The position numbers and the translations under genes were made by a program. Source: Chromobotia macracanthus (taxonomy: Eukaryota; Chordata; Actinopteri; Cypriniformes; Botiidae). Taken from it: a stretch of DNA of 64,000 bases. The stretch's first letter is position 1. Each line of letters starts with the position of its first letter. Below the pieces are notes generated by a model that saw only the letters and a program-made list of their open reading frames with translations, was not told where the DNA came from and did no database searches. The stretch spans positions 5,390,501 through 5,454,500 of the forward strand of contig JAZGTH010000008.1 of assembly GCA_036877525.1 (NCBI GenBank), written 5' to 3'. Positions 12,415-25,644 of this stretch are shown piece after piece.

Positions 12415-14287
12415 GTAGGTCTGCACAAAACCAAGATGAAGCATACAGGAAATGATTAGTTCTATTGCAAACCCAAAGGTCTTGTTTCTGAGAACTCAAC
12501 ATATAAATAATGTGATCTGTGTCATAATTAATATTAAAATATTTAATTAAATTTAATTAACAAAAAAACACTCTAATTCTAAAGCTACTAAAAGCATTGC
12601 TAACATCCCTCAGCCATGGCTGTTATTGAAACAGCAGTGGTCTTTGGACTGATAGCACTTTGATTAGCACTTTGTCACTGTACTCTATTGTGTTGTGTTT
12701 GTAATAGAAAAGCAACAGTCCCCTGAAACAGGAGTGCAATCTAAGCATTCTCTCCTTCATCTGCTAAAAGAGTTAGAGTCTGGAGGTGAATAAAGCCAGA
12801 TTTTAAGTCCAGGTGCTGAAACAGCTCTTTTTTAACTATGACAAACTAATCTCCTAAAACAAAACCTGCCACCACTGTCCAAACGCAGGTCACTTGGCTG
12901 CCGAAAATAGACATTTAATTACAGACTACTGTTTTAACCTTCAGAATGATTTAACTGTACGTCTGATGTAATAAAACCGTTTAATCTCTCACCCTCACCC
13001 CTAAGACTGTAAAAGTCACTGTGTCTGTGCATGTAGCCCTCTGTGATTTACTTCTGTGATTTATTGTGTTTTTCCATTATAATTGGTTGCTGAGTTACTA
13101 ATTACGTTGCGCAAATCACGAGATGTTTTTCCCCTTGACGTTTGCCTTTTTAATAATGTGTTTACCTTTAATTTCTCTGGCAGTTCAAGGTCTTATTTAT
13201 GATTTGATGTCATTTTAATAACTTCCCCAAAGACCGTTCCAGCCCACCTGACTGCAGGTGTGTTAAAATATTTCTCATTTCTTTGCTCTTGTCAGCTGTG
13301 TGAGCTTTTTAACTCTCTTCAGCTGTCAGTCAAAAGTGGTCCAGTGTCACGCTGAGTTCATCATCCGCTGTAAGTGAAGCGTATAGCCTGCAGCTAATTA
13401 CACAAGCGATTGTTTCTTTTCCTTTACTAAGAATCAGAACTTATTTGTATGTGCAACTGCTCATTTTTACTAGTCACCCATAAAAATAGTTATAAATATG
13501 GCCAATGTTTATATTAAATAAATCACTCACTGTTTAGTGTTGAATTGTGTTTGCTATTCAACCAGGTGTTAATAGAGAGTATAAGCTAACAATTTATGGT
13601 TGTAAGAATGTTTGCCTACTGTTTCTATTAAGTAATAAAAACATTAAAATGTTACTTTTAAAGTTCTAGGAAAATTCAAAATTTCCCAAAAAAGTTTTTT
13701 TAAAAAAAGTTTTTTAAATGTTGTATTAACATTAAGAAATGTTAAGAAAAGTTCTATCATCACTGCAAGAACATTTCTGATAACTTTGATTGAAAATTCG
13801 CAAATGTTCTGCATTCACTGTTAGCTGGGTAAGTGGAGAAATAAATATTCACACTTTCCTACACAGTATGCAATAAGCAGTATGTCAAGTAAGTTATCAG
13901 AATGTCTTAGTTATCATATCAGTATGATATACTGGTTGAACAGTGCCCAGTGTTGCACTGAATTTGCAGAGATTGTATTGTATCTAAACAGTGGACAGTT
14001 TGCTATCCCATACGAGCATGGGAGATGAGGAATCATCAGATTTTAATTTTAAAATTAAGATTATTTAAAATTAAAATTAAATCAAGTTCATTTTAAATCA
14101 CTCTTTTACAGTATAAGTGCTGTAAGTATTAATAATTGTATCAATTGTTTTTTATTGGATGCAGAACAAACCAGAAATGCAGAAAATAACCCCAAAAGCA
14201 AGTGAATTTGTTTGGTGTACATGTAACTTGTTTGTTGGTGTGTAAGTGTCTGTTTCTTGTTTTGTTTTCTTCTGTTTCTCCTTGCAG
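12415..14287 (+). other. NAALADL2: NAALADL2 intron between exons b and c
   Basis: This 1.9 kb intron holds no additional ORF of note. The segment around 13190-13420 is less AT-rich than its surroundings and has no simple repeats. It could be a conserved noncoding block, but conservation cannot be judged here. A self-complementary A/T run lies at 14040-14085. Confidence 0.85.
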
Positions 14288-14493
14288 ATCGATATGTACT
14301 GGTTGGCAGTCGTCATGGCAGCTGGTACGAGGGTGCGTTGGCGGACTGGGGGAACGGCGCAGCAGTCATGACTCAGATCATCGCCTCCATGACGGCTCAG
14401 ACCCGTGCGGGTTGGCAGCCCGACCGCACTATCGTTTTTTGCTCCTGGGGAGGAACCTCATTGGGCAACATCGGCTCTTTTGAATGGGGGAAG
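14288..14493 (+). CDS. NAALADL2: NAALADL2 exon c (M28-like core, degenerate active site)
   Basis: This 206-base exon has acceptor CTTGCAG and donor GTAAAA. It starts in phase 1 and ends in phase 0. It encodes (D)RYVLVGSRHGSWYEGA, then the GNGAAV turn, then GWQPDRTIVFCSWGGTSLGN, then IGSFEWGK. In GCPII the aligned stretches are RYVILGGHRDSW and SWDAEEFG, which carry zinc ligand His377 and the Glu424/Glu425 pair. Here the His position is Arg, with a His one residue later, and the Glu pair is Thr-Ser. SWGGT is a NAALADL2 signature rather than an active peptidase motif. This is the most diagnostic exon in the window. It lies in the extracellular domain. Confidence 0.97.
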
Positions 14494-15334
14494 GTAAAAT
14501 GCTGTGGTTATTCCTGGTATCTTCAAAACTCTGTAACTTTTAAAACATACTTGTGTTGTAGTTTAAGAAAGTAGTTCTGTATATGAGACCTATAAAAATG
14601 TGCTATGGCCAAACCGAATGGCAATGAAAGATTGTGAGTTTAATATTTTATCCACTGTATACTGAGACATGTCTGATGGGTAATATAAATGTACTGCATA
14701 ACAAGAATGACCCATTGAACTGTTGCTCCCTCAGGCTCTTAAACGTCCCCAAACAAATATCAACATGGAAATCAGCCTGTTAACACTTGACATTGCCTCA
14801 GTACATCACCAGCATGAATGAGACAAGTAAATGCCCTTTACGGCTCTCGTGTAGCAAATCAGCAGCACACTCTTATGTGAACTAACATTAGAAGGTTTAG
14901 TGTGAGGTCAGAAGCATCTCTTCTTGTGTTTACTTCATTTTTAACTACAGCAAAAGAAAAAATAAAAACTGTACAGACTACACTTAAGCAACAGCTCATG
15001 TAATCAGAAAACGGTGATGATTCAGTGAGACAGATTTTGGCGGAGTGTTAATGAAGTTCTTCTCTCTGGCTAAGAAATTTGTTCTCATAACTATCATTTA
15101 AACTTCCTCATTAATCTTAAGAAGCCTAATGATGTCACAATAAATTGTTAATAAATATTTTTACCATAAAGGAAGTAAAACACCATTCTTATTCTTTGTG
15201 TTGCTCATTTTTGTAGTGTCTAATAGCGTCTCACTAGGGAAACTTTTGCTTTGGTGCCAAAAAAAAAACTGTCAATGCAATGAAAAATTGATATTTCAAC
15301 TGGCAGCAGACAGCTGTGTTCTGTGTTTGTACAG
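14494..15334 (+). other. NAALADL2: NAALADL2 intron between exons c and d
   Basis: This 841-base intron is the shortest visible. It is AT-rich, with an A9 run near 15258. I see no other feature in it. Confidence 0.9.
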
Positions 15335-15463
15335 GAGAATGCAGTGGTGCTTCAGAATCGGGCAGTGGCATATGTCAGCCTCCACAGTCCAGTCAGAACC
15401 TCTGGTTCCTTACAGTCCATAGCATCACCTTCCCTACAACAACTGGCATCTGAAATCCAAAAG
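15335..15463 (+). CDS. NAALADL2: NAALADL2 exon d
   Basis: This 129-base, 43-codon phase 0-0 exon has acceptor TTTGTACAG and donor GTACAA. It encodes ENAVVLQNRAVAYVSLHSPV, then RTSGSLQSIASPSLQQLASE, then IQK. AYVSLHSP aligns with AYINADSS of GCPII, where Asp453 binds zinc. The aligned residue here is His. The SIASPSLQQL helix is close to VASPSLQQL in human NAALADL2, from family knowledge. It forms the central part of the M28-like fold. Confidence 0.97.
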
Positions 15464-18400
15464 GTACAAACCAGCTTTTTGTCCAACACTGTTTGGAAAA
15501 TATATTATATACTTGAATGATTTATACTGACTGTATTTTTAGGCCAAATAAACAGCTTTCTGTATTTTAATGAGACGATTAAGGTGTCTTGCTCATAGTG
15601 GGGCAGTGGGGCTGTTCAGGCCCAGTTAAGAGTCTTGCCATAATTTACTGTAACTTTTCAGGAGTTTTAATTCAAACTGACAGCCTTTTCCCAGTCAGGT
15701 TATTGTACCAGATGAGAATGAATCAGCAGAAAAGGTTAACTCATTTAAATATTGCCAATGTATAGTTGGGCTGGGACATAGACTGCTGTAGGTCAGAGGC
15801 CCGGATCTGATGACAGCGCGCCCTATTATTTTAAACCAGACAATAATTTTGTTCATTAACCTAAATGCCAGTCCACCTGTGACATTTCAGCCTAATAAAG
15901 TAAAGCTCTGACCCACACTGCAGCCACTATCTAAATCTCTCCTGCAAAACTTCTAGGAGAGAAGTGGCAGGAGTTCGCTGGAATAATTATTTCCCTTATC
16001 ATCAGCAGTCTGGGCATAATGTTTGTAAAGTAGTTCACGGGAGAAAAAGAAGAATTGATGAGGCTGTGATTTGATGTGAATAGGCAGAGAAGACTCAGAA
16101 AGGAGTTTTGCAAAGTGGGTTCGGTATGCTTTGCATAACATTGAGCCCCTATTTGAGAAGTATTTAAAAACCTTTACGAACAGAGATGGAATTGTGCGTA
16201 TACGTGTATGTCACTAAATGGGGAGACGAGGCTTAGGGTTTAAGGTTCGTCATCATAAATCTGAATGTGCATAACAAAAGAAGAGATGGAGCCTGTTTAG
16301 ATATTTCCCGGCAGTTCTATAAACAGACGTTTACCTCTGGCATTTCTTTCACTCTTTTACCTTCTTTGTCAATTTATTATTCTTAGCTAATACGTAGCTG
16401 TTGGCCATAAATAAAGAACTCAAACTTGGTTCTTTAAAATTCTTTAGTGAGGTAAATATGCACAACTGATCTTCACAAATGGACTGAAAGAATGAGGTAT
16501 GAGGTACTAGGCTGATACAATGAGAAGCTCAGTAGTAGTGGACTTTGGTCCCATATTTCTCACATACTTATCAAGTGTTCCATTCACTGACTAAATCTAA
16601 AGCACAACCTCCTAGAACCTTCTGTAAAATATGCTTATTCCAGCCTGTAATGTGATCACAGCAAAGAGGAATACAGTTTAACATCAACACTTTCTCACAT
16701 TCTAGTCAGCGTTGATATCAACCGCATGTCTGAGAGTGCAACTTCTCCTCCACCAATCATTTTCTGTCTCTTGGTAACCTGATAATGGCTTATGCTAATT
16801 GCTGTTGTCCTGTCAGAGTCTTTGACACAATGAGACACAAGATGCTCTCATTAGCATGCTAATTGAACAGAATACTATCCAATCAAAGAGGCAGGTCTGT
16901 TTGCGGCTTGACTTGGATGAATGACTTCAAATTATCTGCCACAATAAATAAATAAAGGGAAAGTTAATTTTTGTTTTTATGAAATTATTCTTAGTTGTCC
17001 TTTTTTGTGCTGTTTTGTTGAACTTGACTGATTAAACAGTTACAATTAAAACTATTTTTCTCTGGCTTTATTCTAGCCAAATCAATACCCATTTAAATCC
17101 CTAAGTCTCAGTACAGTGTTATTATCAACTCAAAGATGGCAGACCCCATACATTTTGTGTGATTTTTTAATTTCAGTTGTGGTTGTTGGTCGTATGTGTC
17201 ATGAAATCTCCTGTCTGCCCTAATTGTGTTATTGGACCTCGTGCCTCAAATGTACATTTATCTGTAGCAATCCTAAATTGTCACAATTGTGCAATTTATG
17301 TTGGGAATGTGCTCTTAGGAAACACAGGGTATCCTCAACATTATAGATATTTTGAGACATTTTATCAGCTATGCAGGTGATGCTTTCCACTTATCTTGCT
17401 TTGCAGCTGTTTTTGGAATAGAGATGCCATTGCAGTGATGTTTTGAATGGGTGCAATGGAACCAATTATGATAAAGCAAGTGCTCCTTTTGGGATTATAA
17501 GTGAAACATACAAAGTAAATTAAGAGACTTTTCATTGTCTAATTGGGTATTGTTGTAGCAATATGTGCGTGACTCTGTCTATTTTAGACCGAAATTATAC
17601 CAACACTAAGGAATATAGTCAGTTTAATTTCATGAATCCTCTTGAGTTTTGTTATGTGACTTGAATTGTCATGATTTGCTTTTTAGGAATGGGCAATTAT
17701 TTAGTTCAGTTCTTTAGTAATGTGTAATTCATAAAACAATACAACCTTGTGAAATAATAGAGATTTTTATTTCATCTGACTCTAAAATCTGCCATAACAA
17801 TTCTGGTATAACCAGCTGTCTCCCTTATGTAAGCTTTTTATTCTAGATTAGGTGTTTTAAAACCTGTTAAGCTTTTGGTAATCCTCTGTAAAATCCATGT
17901 CTCCTGCACCTGACTGTAGCAGTAGACGCCTTCACAGAATAACTTATGCAGACAGCACAGGAGTTTGTAGAGCTCTAAATGTAGGTCACATTTTAACAAT
18001 TTTAGCCACAAACATTGTTCAGAAGTTATTATCTCCAGATTAAATCAGATTTTAATATAACCGTAAAGGTGAGCCACAAGGCTTTTAGTCATAAGTGCCA
18101 TGAGCATTATTTATCAACACACACTGTTATCTCTGTCAGATAAAGAACATTGAATCTTGTGCTATTAGTAATAACCTTGGGATTTGCTATGGCCCATCTT
18201 GTATTTACTCCAATGCTATACCTCATATAAGCACACATACATCTGACCTGTATTAAACCTGACAGCATGATTGAATTCAGATGTAAAAAAACATTTAGAG
18301 TAAAGCAGTGTAACATGTAATCCTCTCAGAAAAAGTCTATTTTGATTAAAGGGAAATGCAGATTGCTACACAAGCAATCTGAATGTGTTTATCAATGCCA

Positions 18401-21400
18401 GGCTTTGCCATTTTGAGAATTGAGAGGTTTGAGATTGAAATCTATTCTTGCAGTTGGGCAGTTATGATGTCTGCACGCTAAAGTTTACTCTGTGTCAGAG
18501 AATGCAAAAGTTTGCAAAAGTGATGCTCTTTCAAAAGTTTGGAAGATAATGTTAACTTTTGCTGCTCTGATGTAGACATCAATTGACCAATAAGAGGCCA
18601 GCTCCAGGTGTGCTTTTGTAAATCCAAATTGCTGTAATTCCCACTTGATTGCAAACTGACCCAACTCTTTGAGTACCCTTTAAACGCATCTCACCTTAAT
18701 TCCAACCCATCAAACGATGCTTTAGAGTTTTCTCTGGTGTTCACCAAGTGCATTCTGAGCTTTTAAGATTTTGTAATAAAAACACAATCTAGCCAAATAC
18801 CTGTGCATTGGAAAGCCTCACATTTCTTTTGTTCTCAAGCGTAATCGTCTGGCTCTGCACATATTACACCAACAGTATTATCTATTGGGTTTTATGTCTA
18901 CGGAGTTGGAATTCATACCAGCTATATGTTGCATTTCATTTTCTATCCATGCAGACTGGGTTATGCAGTTGGCTTTCTTTTCATGACTTTCTAACTGATG
19001 AAGCTCTCTTTGAAAGACTCCTTTCAAGATGAAAAAATTGTGTGCTTTATGAAATACTCAAGGTCTTGAAACAGTCTGAAAAAGCTCAGCTTTTCCTCAG
19101 ACTTGGCATAAGCACCGGCCAAAACATTTCAGTGATTGACTGCAACATAATGGGCGGACCTGAAAATGTGACATTTTTGGAAGCTCTTTGAATGATAGAT
19201 TCCTGACCTTAGCAGAACCAAGATCAATACTGTAAAAAATGAACTAAAAGAACCAAACATAGACAGGTGTTTAACTCCACATGTGATAACCCCTACATCT
19301 GATAATGCACCCTTTGGTCACATGTACCATAATCCAGAATTCCTCAGCGTGCATCAAGGGCCACTGAACACACTTGAATAAATCATCCAGTGTAACTGAT
19401 CACACACACTCATGAACAGAAGGTGCAGGCCACCAAGGGCAGACTCTTCCATGAAAATCATGTGGCAGAACTGAAGCCCCAGTTGCCCCCAGAAGCCTGT
19501 TGGGCTGTAAGTCTTTATTCTGTGGCACGGCAGTGCTGTCACTCAACACTTCATAAAAGCCTGCTTGAGTCCACAGCACGATAACATCGTCTGCCATTCT
19601 CTAGATTAGACCCTTTTCACATGGATTTCATCAAGATAATGCATGTTTTGTGTGCGTGCCGTGACACACTAATTGCAAGCCATTAGTGTAAGCATTTGGC
19701 AGGCTGCAGAGGAATGTGTCTTATGCATGCAGTCTTAGATTTGCGTGTCAGTTAGTTCATTGTCACCCCTGTTCAACACAAATGGGTCTTTCTGTTATCA
19801 GCAATTGTGTCTTCCTGTATTCAGTTTTGAAAGGATGGAACATAGATTGTTCTTTTGCAATAATGAAGGGCATCATACTGTGTATTTTCGTATATCTTAC
19901 CAAGTGTGAAACATTTACATTTAACCATAAATACAATTTACTGTCCATTTCACCATATAAAAAGAAGACAGAGTGTTTTTTTGTTTCTTTTATATAAGTT
20001 TTATGCACCATTTAGCTATTTGAACTCAAATACCACATGCAAATAAGAATTTTTGAGATTTGTTTTCCCAGAGGACATTGCAAAAGAAATTAAACAACTA
20101 GCAAATACTGTTCACATTTTGTTACATCAGTCATGCATTCACTGAGATTTGATTGCCATTTTTCCATCATGGCTGAGCAAAAATGGTGTTTTACTTCTGT
20201 AATGAGTTTTATAACAGTTTCTGCTTTTTTAACCCCATTTGTATGCAACCCAAGGGCAGCTTTACAGCCAAACGTAGTGCACTACAAGACTGCAGTGCTT
20301 TTCGGTAGATTAAATCATTTCCTCGTATTACCATCTCATCCCCCTCTCAGATTTGTGCTTAACCACACAGTGATCTCATTGATTGAGTAAAGAGCACGGC
20401 ACAGGATCTCACAGGCTCTGATCACAAATGCAGGAGATCATTCATCACTGTAGCATGTGTGGAACAGCCAAGATCTTCTCACACACCGGAGGCCACAATG
20501 TGATTTCAGACACTCCCTCCCTGTATTAGTGATGCGGTCTACACAAGCACATGGTTTATCACCTCTGCTGGCAATCAATTAGTTTCTAATCAATAGCCTC
20601 TCACTGGCCAACAGGCAACAAATTAGCAGCCTCATTCGCGTGCACCATACTTGTTTATTTTGGGAACTTTTTATCATGGGGAATCTAACCTGTTCCACTG
20701 CACTTAAAAATTAGAAGTTAAGCCAAGTGTATCTGTGTGTTTATTAAATATTGTATGAAAAAGCAATTTTAGTATCAGACAAATTGATACCCTTTCAATT
20801 GTATTGTTTCTGTGTTTAAAAGGAAAAGAAAGGTCAGTCAGAAAGCCATTCAGTGATGGAGCATCATAAGAGCATGCTTTGTGTGCGCACAAATCAGACA
20901 CTAAAAGCTAGTAATTACTGGGTAGGTTTCATTTAGAAACCAGTGATGTAAATGTGTCATTCAAAGTTAATAACTAGCTGGGAACTAACATAGGGAAAAC
21001 TCTTCAGTTGAGAATTATAGTATTTCAAAACATTACATTTATATGGAACTTCCACCCAAGAGGCACCTTCAAATGATTACAATGTTTCAAATCCATTGGC
21101 TGCATTAGACAAGAATGTAGCTCATGCGTCTGTCCTCTAATGTTCTAAGGCTCTAGTGCGCCACCACCTGTGCAACACCAGACCTCTCAATTTATGCAAA
21201 GTGACACCCCTCTTGTTGTTTTTTTAAATAATCACAGTCTTATTCATACGTTTTTTGTCCCTTCTTTTATAAATGTATCAGCAGTTCCAATTCCATTTCT
21301 CTGCAAATGTAATTTCCAAAGGTCACCTTCTCTGAGAATAAATTATCTCCACAATGCAAGGTCATTTTCTGTCCCCCAGCGCATTCAGAACCAGATAACA

Positions 21401-21428
21401 GTTTTGTTCAGAGATTTGCCAGACTTTG

Positions 21429-21480
21429 TCTCTCTCTCTCTCTCTCTCTCTCTTCCTCTCTCTTCCTATCTCTCTTTCCT
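21429..21480. repeat. TC-rich microsatellite, interrupted
   Basis: An uninterrupted TC run of about 12 units is followed by imperfect TCTTCC / TCTCTT units. It is intronic. Confidence 0.95.
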
Positions 21481-22723
21481 ACACACCCTCTCTGTTTGCA
21501 TACTGTTCCCTTTGTGCTCTGAAAATTTTCAGTTTGATGGCATTTTCAATCAAACTCATTTTGCCCCTCTGAACTGATGAATTAACTCAGGTACCTCTTA
21601 CTGAGTACGCAGTGATTTTTCCATTCATTTGCAAATGAATTTAGTACATAAAGCACATACCTGCATACAGTGAACAGTGAGAAACATGCAGACAAACACC
21701 TGGCCATTTCCGTGCCTCTGATCTTTATATATCTACTTTCTAAAATTGCTGTGCACACCTCCTTTTTGTTGCTTGTGCCCATAGCAAAGCAAAATTCCAG
21801 TGGAGATCTCTATTATATATTATTTTTTTTCTTCTAGATTGCAATGCAAATAAAGTAAAAGACTCCAATTTCTCAGCGTTTTCTATGGAATTAAAGGCCA
21901 TAGCAATCTCTCATGTGTTTCTCTTCGGAGGAGATCTTATCAACGTCTCAGACTGTGCTCAAATTTATCAAGACACTGAAGTCTGCTTTTAAAGGTCAGA
22001 TTTTGACTTGAACTTTTCATCAAATTCTTAAATAAGACTAAATTACTGAATCCATGTTCAATTCATAGCTCTATACTCTTAACATATATCCACTGTTTCA
22101 TTTACTGTATGTCTGTTTTTTAATTTCTCCTAAACAGATAAGACAATGGTAAAACATATGAAATATAACTGAGACTTCCATTACGTCTCCTGGGCTGTTA
22201 CAGAGCAAATTCTGAGTAATAAAATGTTTACTTGGGTCAGTTTGTGGGCATATCTGATGGGATGTGAAAGTTCTAGTCACATGATCAGGCTTATCACAAT
22301 GGCATGGTAAAAGGCCACTCATTTGCTAATGGTCTTCAGCAGGCAGCATTGTTTGTTTCGCATGAGCTGGGTGGATGACCGGCTTCATTTGATGTGGCTG
22401 TCAGCCAGTCTCTCTCTCTCTTTTGCTCTCCTTACTACACCCAGGTCTATTCAAGCTCAAATATATAAACAATGATTTTGCCATCTCGTTATCATTGCAG
22501 ACAGAGAAATTAAATATTGATTCTCCTCACGGGAAAAAGGAATTGGTTTGCAGAAATTACCTATTCTCCCTCATTCTCTAATACAGAGCAGTTTCCATTG
22601 TCACATTGTAGCTCAGGAATTTGTGGCTAATTTGTGGCTTTTGCTGACTATGAAGATAAAGTGGTCCACTTTTTTTCAGAATGAAGATGCATAGATGGTA
22701 ATCCTTGCACGGTACAAACAAGT

Positions 22724-23292
22724 GCTTCTCACACTGCGTTTAACCCTTGCCTTATCACCTTATAAAACCTCAGGCCAAGACCACTTTAAACCCAGGGTGA
22801 AGCAACATTTTACACTAGCAATACTAAAAACGTTTAGCACCCATTTTAAACAGGGTTGTTAAACCCTGTTTAGCAAGTTAGTTTAGCAACAGACAACCAA
22901 TCATAAACAAAACAGTGCTTACATAATATTTAGTGGTATTTAATTAAAATTTAGTTGATAAATATTGGTAACCTGCAATTGCATTTAAGACACACATTTC
23001 AAGGTCAAGTGAAGTAGACACCATTTATTTATTTTATTATAAGCATGCAAAGTGTTACAGTATTGTACTTGTTTATACTGTGTGTACTGTACAGTGTGAC
23101 ATTTTGAAATCTAAATATCCAGGATTAATTACTGACCCAGAGTAAAGCATTTGTTTTTGTTATACACATTGTTTGACTAGAATACAGTCCCTCTATATTT
23201 CAGACTCTATATTTCAGACATAAACAAATAAATAGGATTATGGTTAACAATGGTTCAGAATGCCCCTGGTTAACAGTGAAAGTGTGAAAAGC
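22724..23292. mobile_element. Candidate non-autonomous inverted-repeat element
   Basis: The left end reads GCTTCTCACACTGCGTTTAA and the right end reads TTAACAGTGAAAGTGTGAAA followed by AGC, so the ends are imperfect inverted repeats (GCTTTTCACACT type, then GTTAAC). The roughly 570-base interior has no coding capacity and contains a perfect 10-bp hairpin. The ends resemble non-autonomous DNA elements that are common in fish, but I cannot assign the superfamily. No clear target-site duplication was verified. Confidence 0.45.
22848..22871. repeat. Perfect 10-bp hairpin inside candidate element
   Basis: AAACAGGGTT, loop GTTA, then AACCCTGTTT. It lies within the 22724-23292 inverted-repeat element and may be a subterminal repeat of it. 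Confidence 0.85.
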
Positions 23293-24803
23293 CTACAGCA
23301 GGGACAACTGTATACTGCATACTGTTTATTTATGATTGGACAATGGCCACAAAATGAGGGACTGTTGCAACAGTGCATTTAGCTACTTCTGTGTCTAAAC
23401 AGAGACCAAAGACGTTTTCTTTAAGGAGGCACATAAATCACATTTAGACTGAAGTAAACTACAGTTGGTGTCAACAAGCTCTCTGATTCTGTTTTTAATT
23501 TCTTTATAATTACCCAGGGTAACACTCTCTACTGTACTTTATATATAATGAGTTGATTTTTGAGTTGAATATTGATTTTAGATTTTTTTTATGCATTCTG
23601 AAAGTATGATTAATGCTTCTTAATACACATGGATGGGGGGCCATAAAATGTTATAATGCCAAAATCTTTTGTATAATAAACACAGCTTAAAAAACTGATT
23701 TCCCTCTATTGTTCAAATACAGAGAGGTGTTTTAATTATTTTCTGTGGAACAATAGAGCTACGTTACTCGATTGCCTCAATGTGTTCATCTTCTTTTGTC
23801 TGCTGTTAGTATATTTTTGTTTGTTTGTTTATTTGTGTTTGGTTGGTTGACTTTTAATGAGGCATGCTAAAGTGATGGGAAAAGCTCTTCATTAGGATAA
23901 TATCAATCAGACTCCTGCATAATTGCACAATGTATGAATCTTATATGAGGGTAAGTAAATTCTGCACACGGTTAACCCAACCATTGAAATGTTTATAAAA
24001 ATTAATTATAAATAATGAACAGATTATTTACTAAAGACTGAACTAATTGGCCTCTACAAGAGCAAAATTTTCTATAAAAAATAATTTTCTTTTAAAAAAC
24101 ATTTCTATACTGAATACCCAGTATTCAGAAAAAAAATGTTTTGTCTAATAACCTAAAAGTTATTCATCTGGTAAATTAATTGTTTTGTTCAACGAATGAA
24201 TGACTTTTTAAATGTGTAAAAGATAAAAATGATATCTTACAAAAAATCAAACCATTGTTTTTATTTGTGCTGGTGTGCTTCTTATGTGCTTAACTGCTGT
24301 ATACACCCATTGTTAACCCTTGACCCAAGAGTTACAGCAAAAACATAGTGTGATGTTAGTTTAAATAGTGGATATGTAAATATTTATGTTGGGTATATTT
24401 AGTTAAACTAGAATGCATAGAAACTACGTGTGAATAATGTCCATCAGTTTTATTCTGTATTTAATTTTTTTTTTTTTCTCTGTGAGTTTTAGTAGTGGGA
24501 ATATTTGTGTTTAATGTCAAATGTTTTGGGATGTGACATGGTGTGTTTTACTCATCAGCAGTGCACACTGAATGATACAGCTGCTGTTTGTTATTATTTG
24601 TTTACAGGGCCGGTCTGATGTCAATTGCTCTGATGACTGTTGTGGGTCACAGCTGATTGTGATTCTGCAGTCTGTTCATTTTTTTATATCTGGGTTTCAA
24701 ACTATGTCTGTATGTATTTACATTAATCCTGCCAGGATCATTGGTATAGTACTTGTTTGAGGTTTATATTACTACATGTATTTCTGTGTGTTTTGACAGA
24801 GGA

Positions 24804-24822
24804 ATATATATATATATATATA
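24804..24822. repeat. AT microsatellite
   Basis: A short uninterrupted AT/TA dinucleotide run of about nine units within the intron. Confidence 0.9.
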
Positions 24823-25500
24823 CCACAGGTCACAGCAGATGACACAGAATATGTTCATTTAGCAGCTAAAACAGCTAAAGCAGCAGTTTATTAAATAGAG
24901 TAGCTGCAGGCCAGTTTCAACACAGATTAATTCTAAACCATCACTAAATGAAAAAATCAATATTAGTGGTTTAGGGTTTCTGTGGAGTTTTTATGATGCA
25001 AATTTTATGAAATTAAATTACAGGTATTGAACTTTGAAAATACACTACTGTTTTAATGAAACATGGAAACCATTAATAAACCATTTAATAAGTGATCTAA
25101 ACTGTTAAAGGCAGCAGGATCCTGGTAAGAAGAAAAATCCTACAGGTGGTCAAATCTCAGACATAAAAAAATAAAAAGAATCTGTGTGTGTGTGCGCACA
25201 CTAATGAGATACTGTCTATAGGCCTGTCTATACTGTCTCTGCATTATTTAGTGTGTTGCAACAGTTTTGTCAGTATTCAGAGTGTCACACTGCCTAGCAG
25301 ATAGCACAGACAACTGGCATGGTTTTGTCTTACTTTTGGAGTGTTTATCTATCACACTAATCACATAGATATGAGAACCCATATCAATCCATTATTTTTC
25401 CTGAACAGTTGTTTGGTAGTTTGTTTCTGTACTGCTTATTTAGTATATACAGCTTCACAGTGTCAAAGCGTCTTCAGCTGTCTGTGTTTTTGTCTTTCAG

Positions 25501-25644
25501 AAACACTTGAGTTGCAGTAGAAGTGGTGGTTGTCCTGGACCAAATGTTAGCTCACTGCAGATACCTGAAGATACAGACTTTTTCTCCAACCAGCTTGCTG
25601 TCCCCACAGTGGAGTTCACCTACTCAGAAATCCCCAAAACAGAG
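25501..25644 (+). CDS. NAALADL2: NAALADL2 exon e
   Basis: This 144-base, 48-codon phase 0-0 exon has acceptor TGTCTTTCAG and donor GTACAC. It encodes KHLSCSRSGGCPGPNVSSLQ, then IPEDTDFFSNQLAVPTVEFT, then YSEIPKTE. The paired cysteines (C-x5-C) and the following NVSS sequon match the equivalent Cys pair and N-x-S of human NAALADL2, suggesting a conserved disulfide and a glycan. DTDFFSNQLAVPTVEF corresponds to the GCPII stretch in which the Asp-Phe pair precedes the VFFQRLGI strand. The donor runs into a CA-rich stretch (about 25646-25682). Confidence 0.96.

Larger units (their letters stand above)
15464..25500 (+). other. NAALADL2: NAALADL2 intron between exons d and e
   Basis: This 10.0 kb intron is AT-rich. 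It contains a TC-rich microsatellite (21429-21480), a candidate inverted-repeat element (22724-23292) with an internal hairpin (22848-22871) and an AT dinucleotide run (24804-24822). No exon-like segment with acceptable homology was seen. Confidence 0.85.

Noticed and set aside
21170..21577. 135-codon + strand open frame
   Set aside because: Much of it is translated TC-rich microsatellite (Ser-Leu repeats), with no homology.
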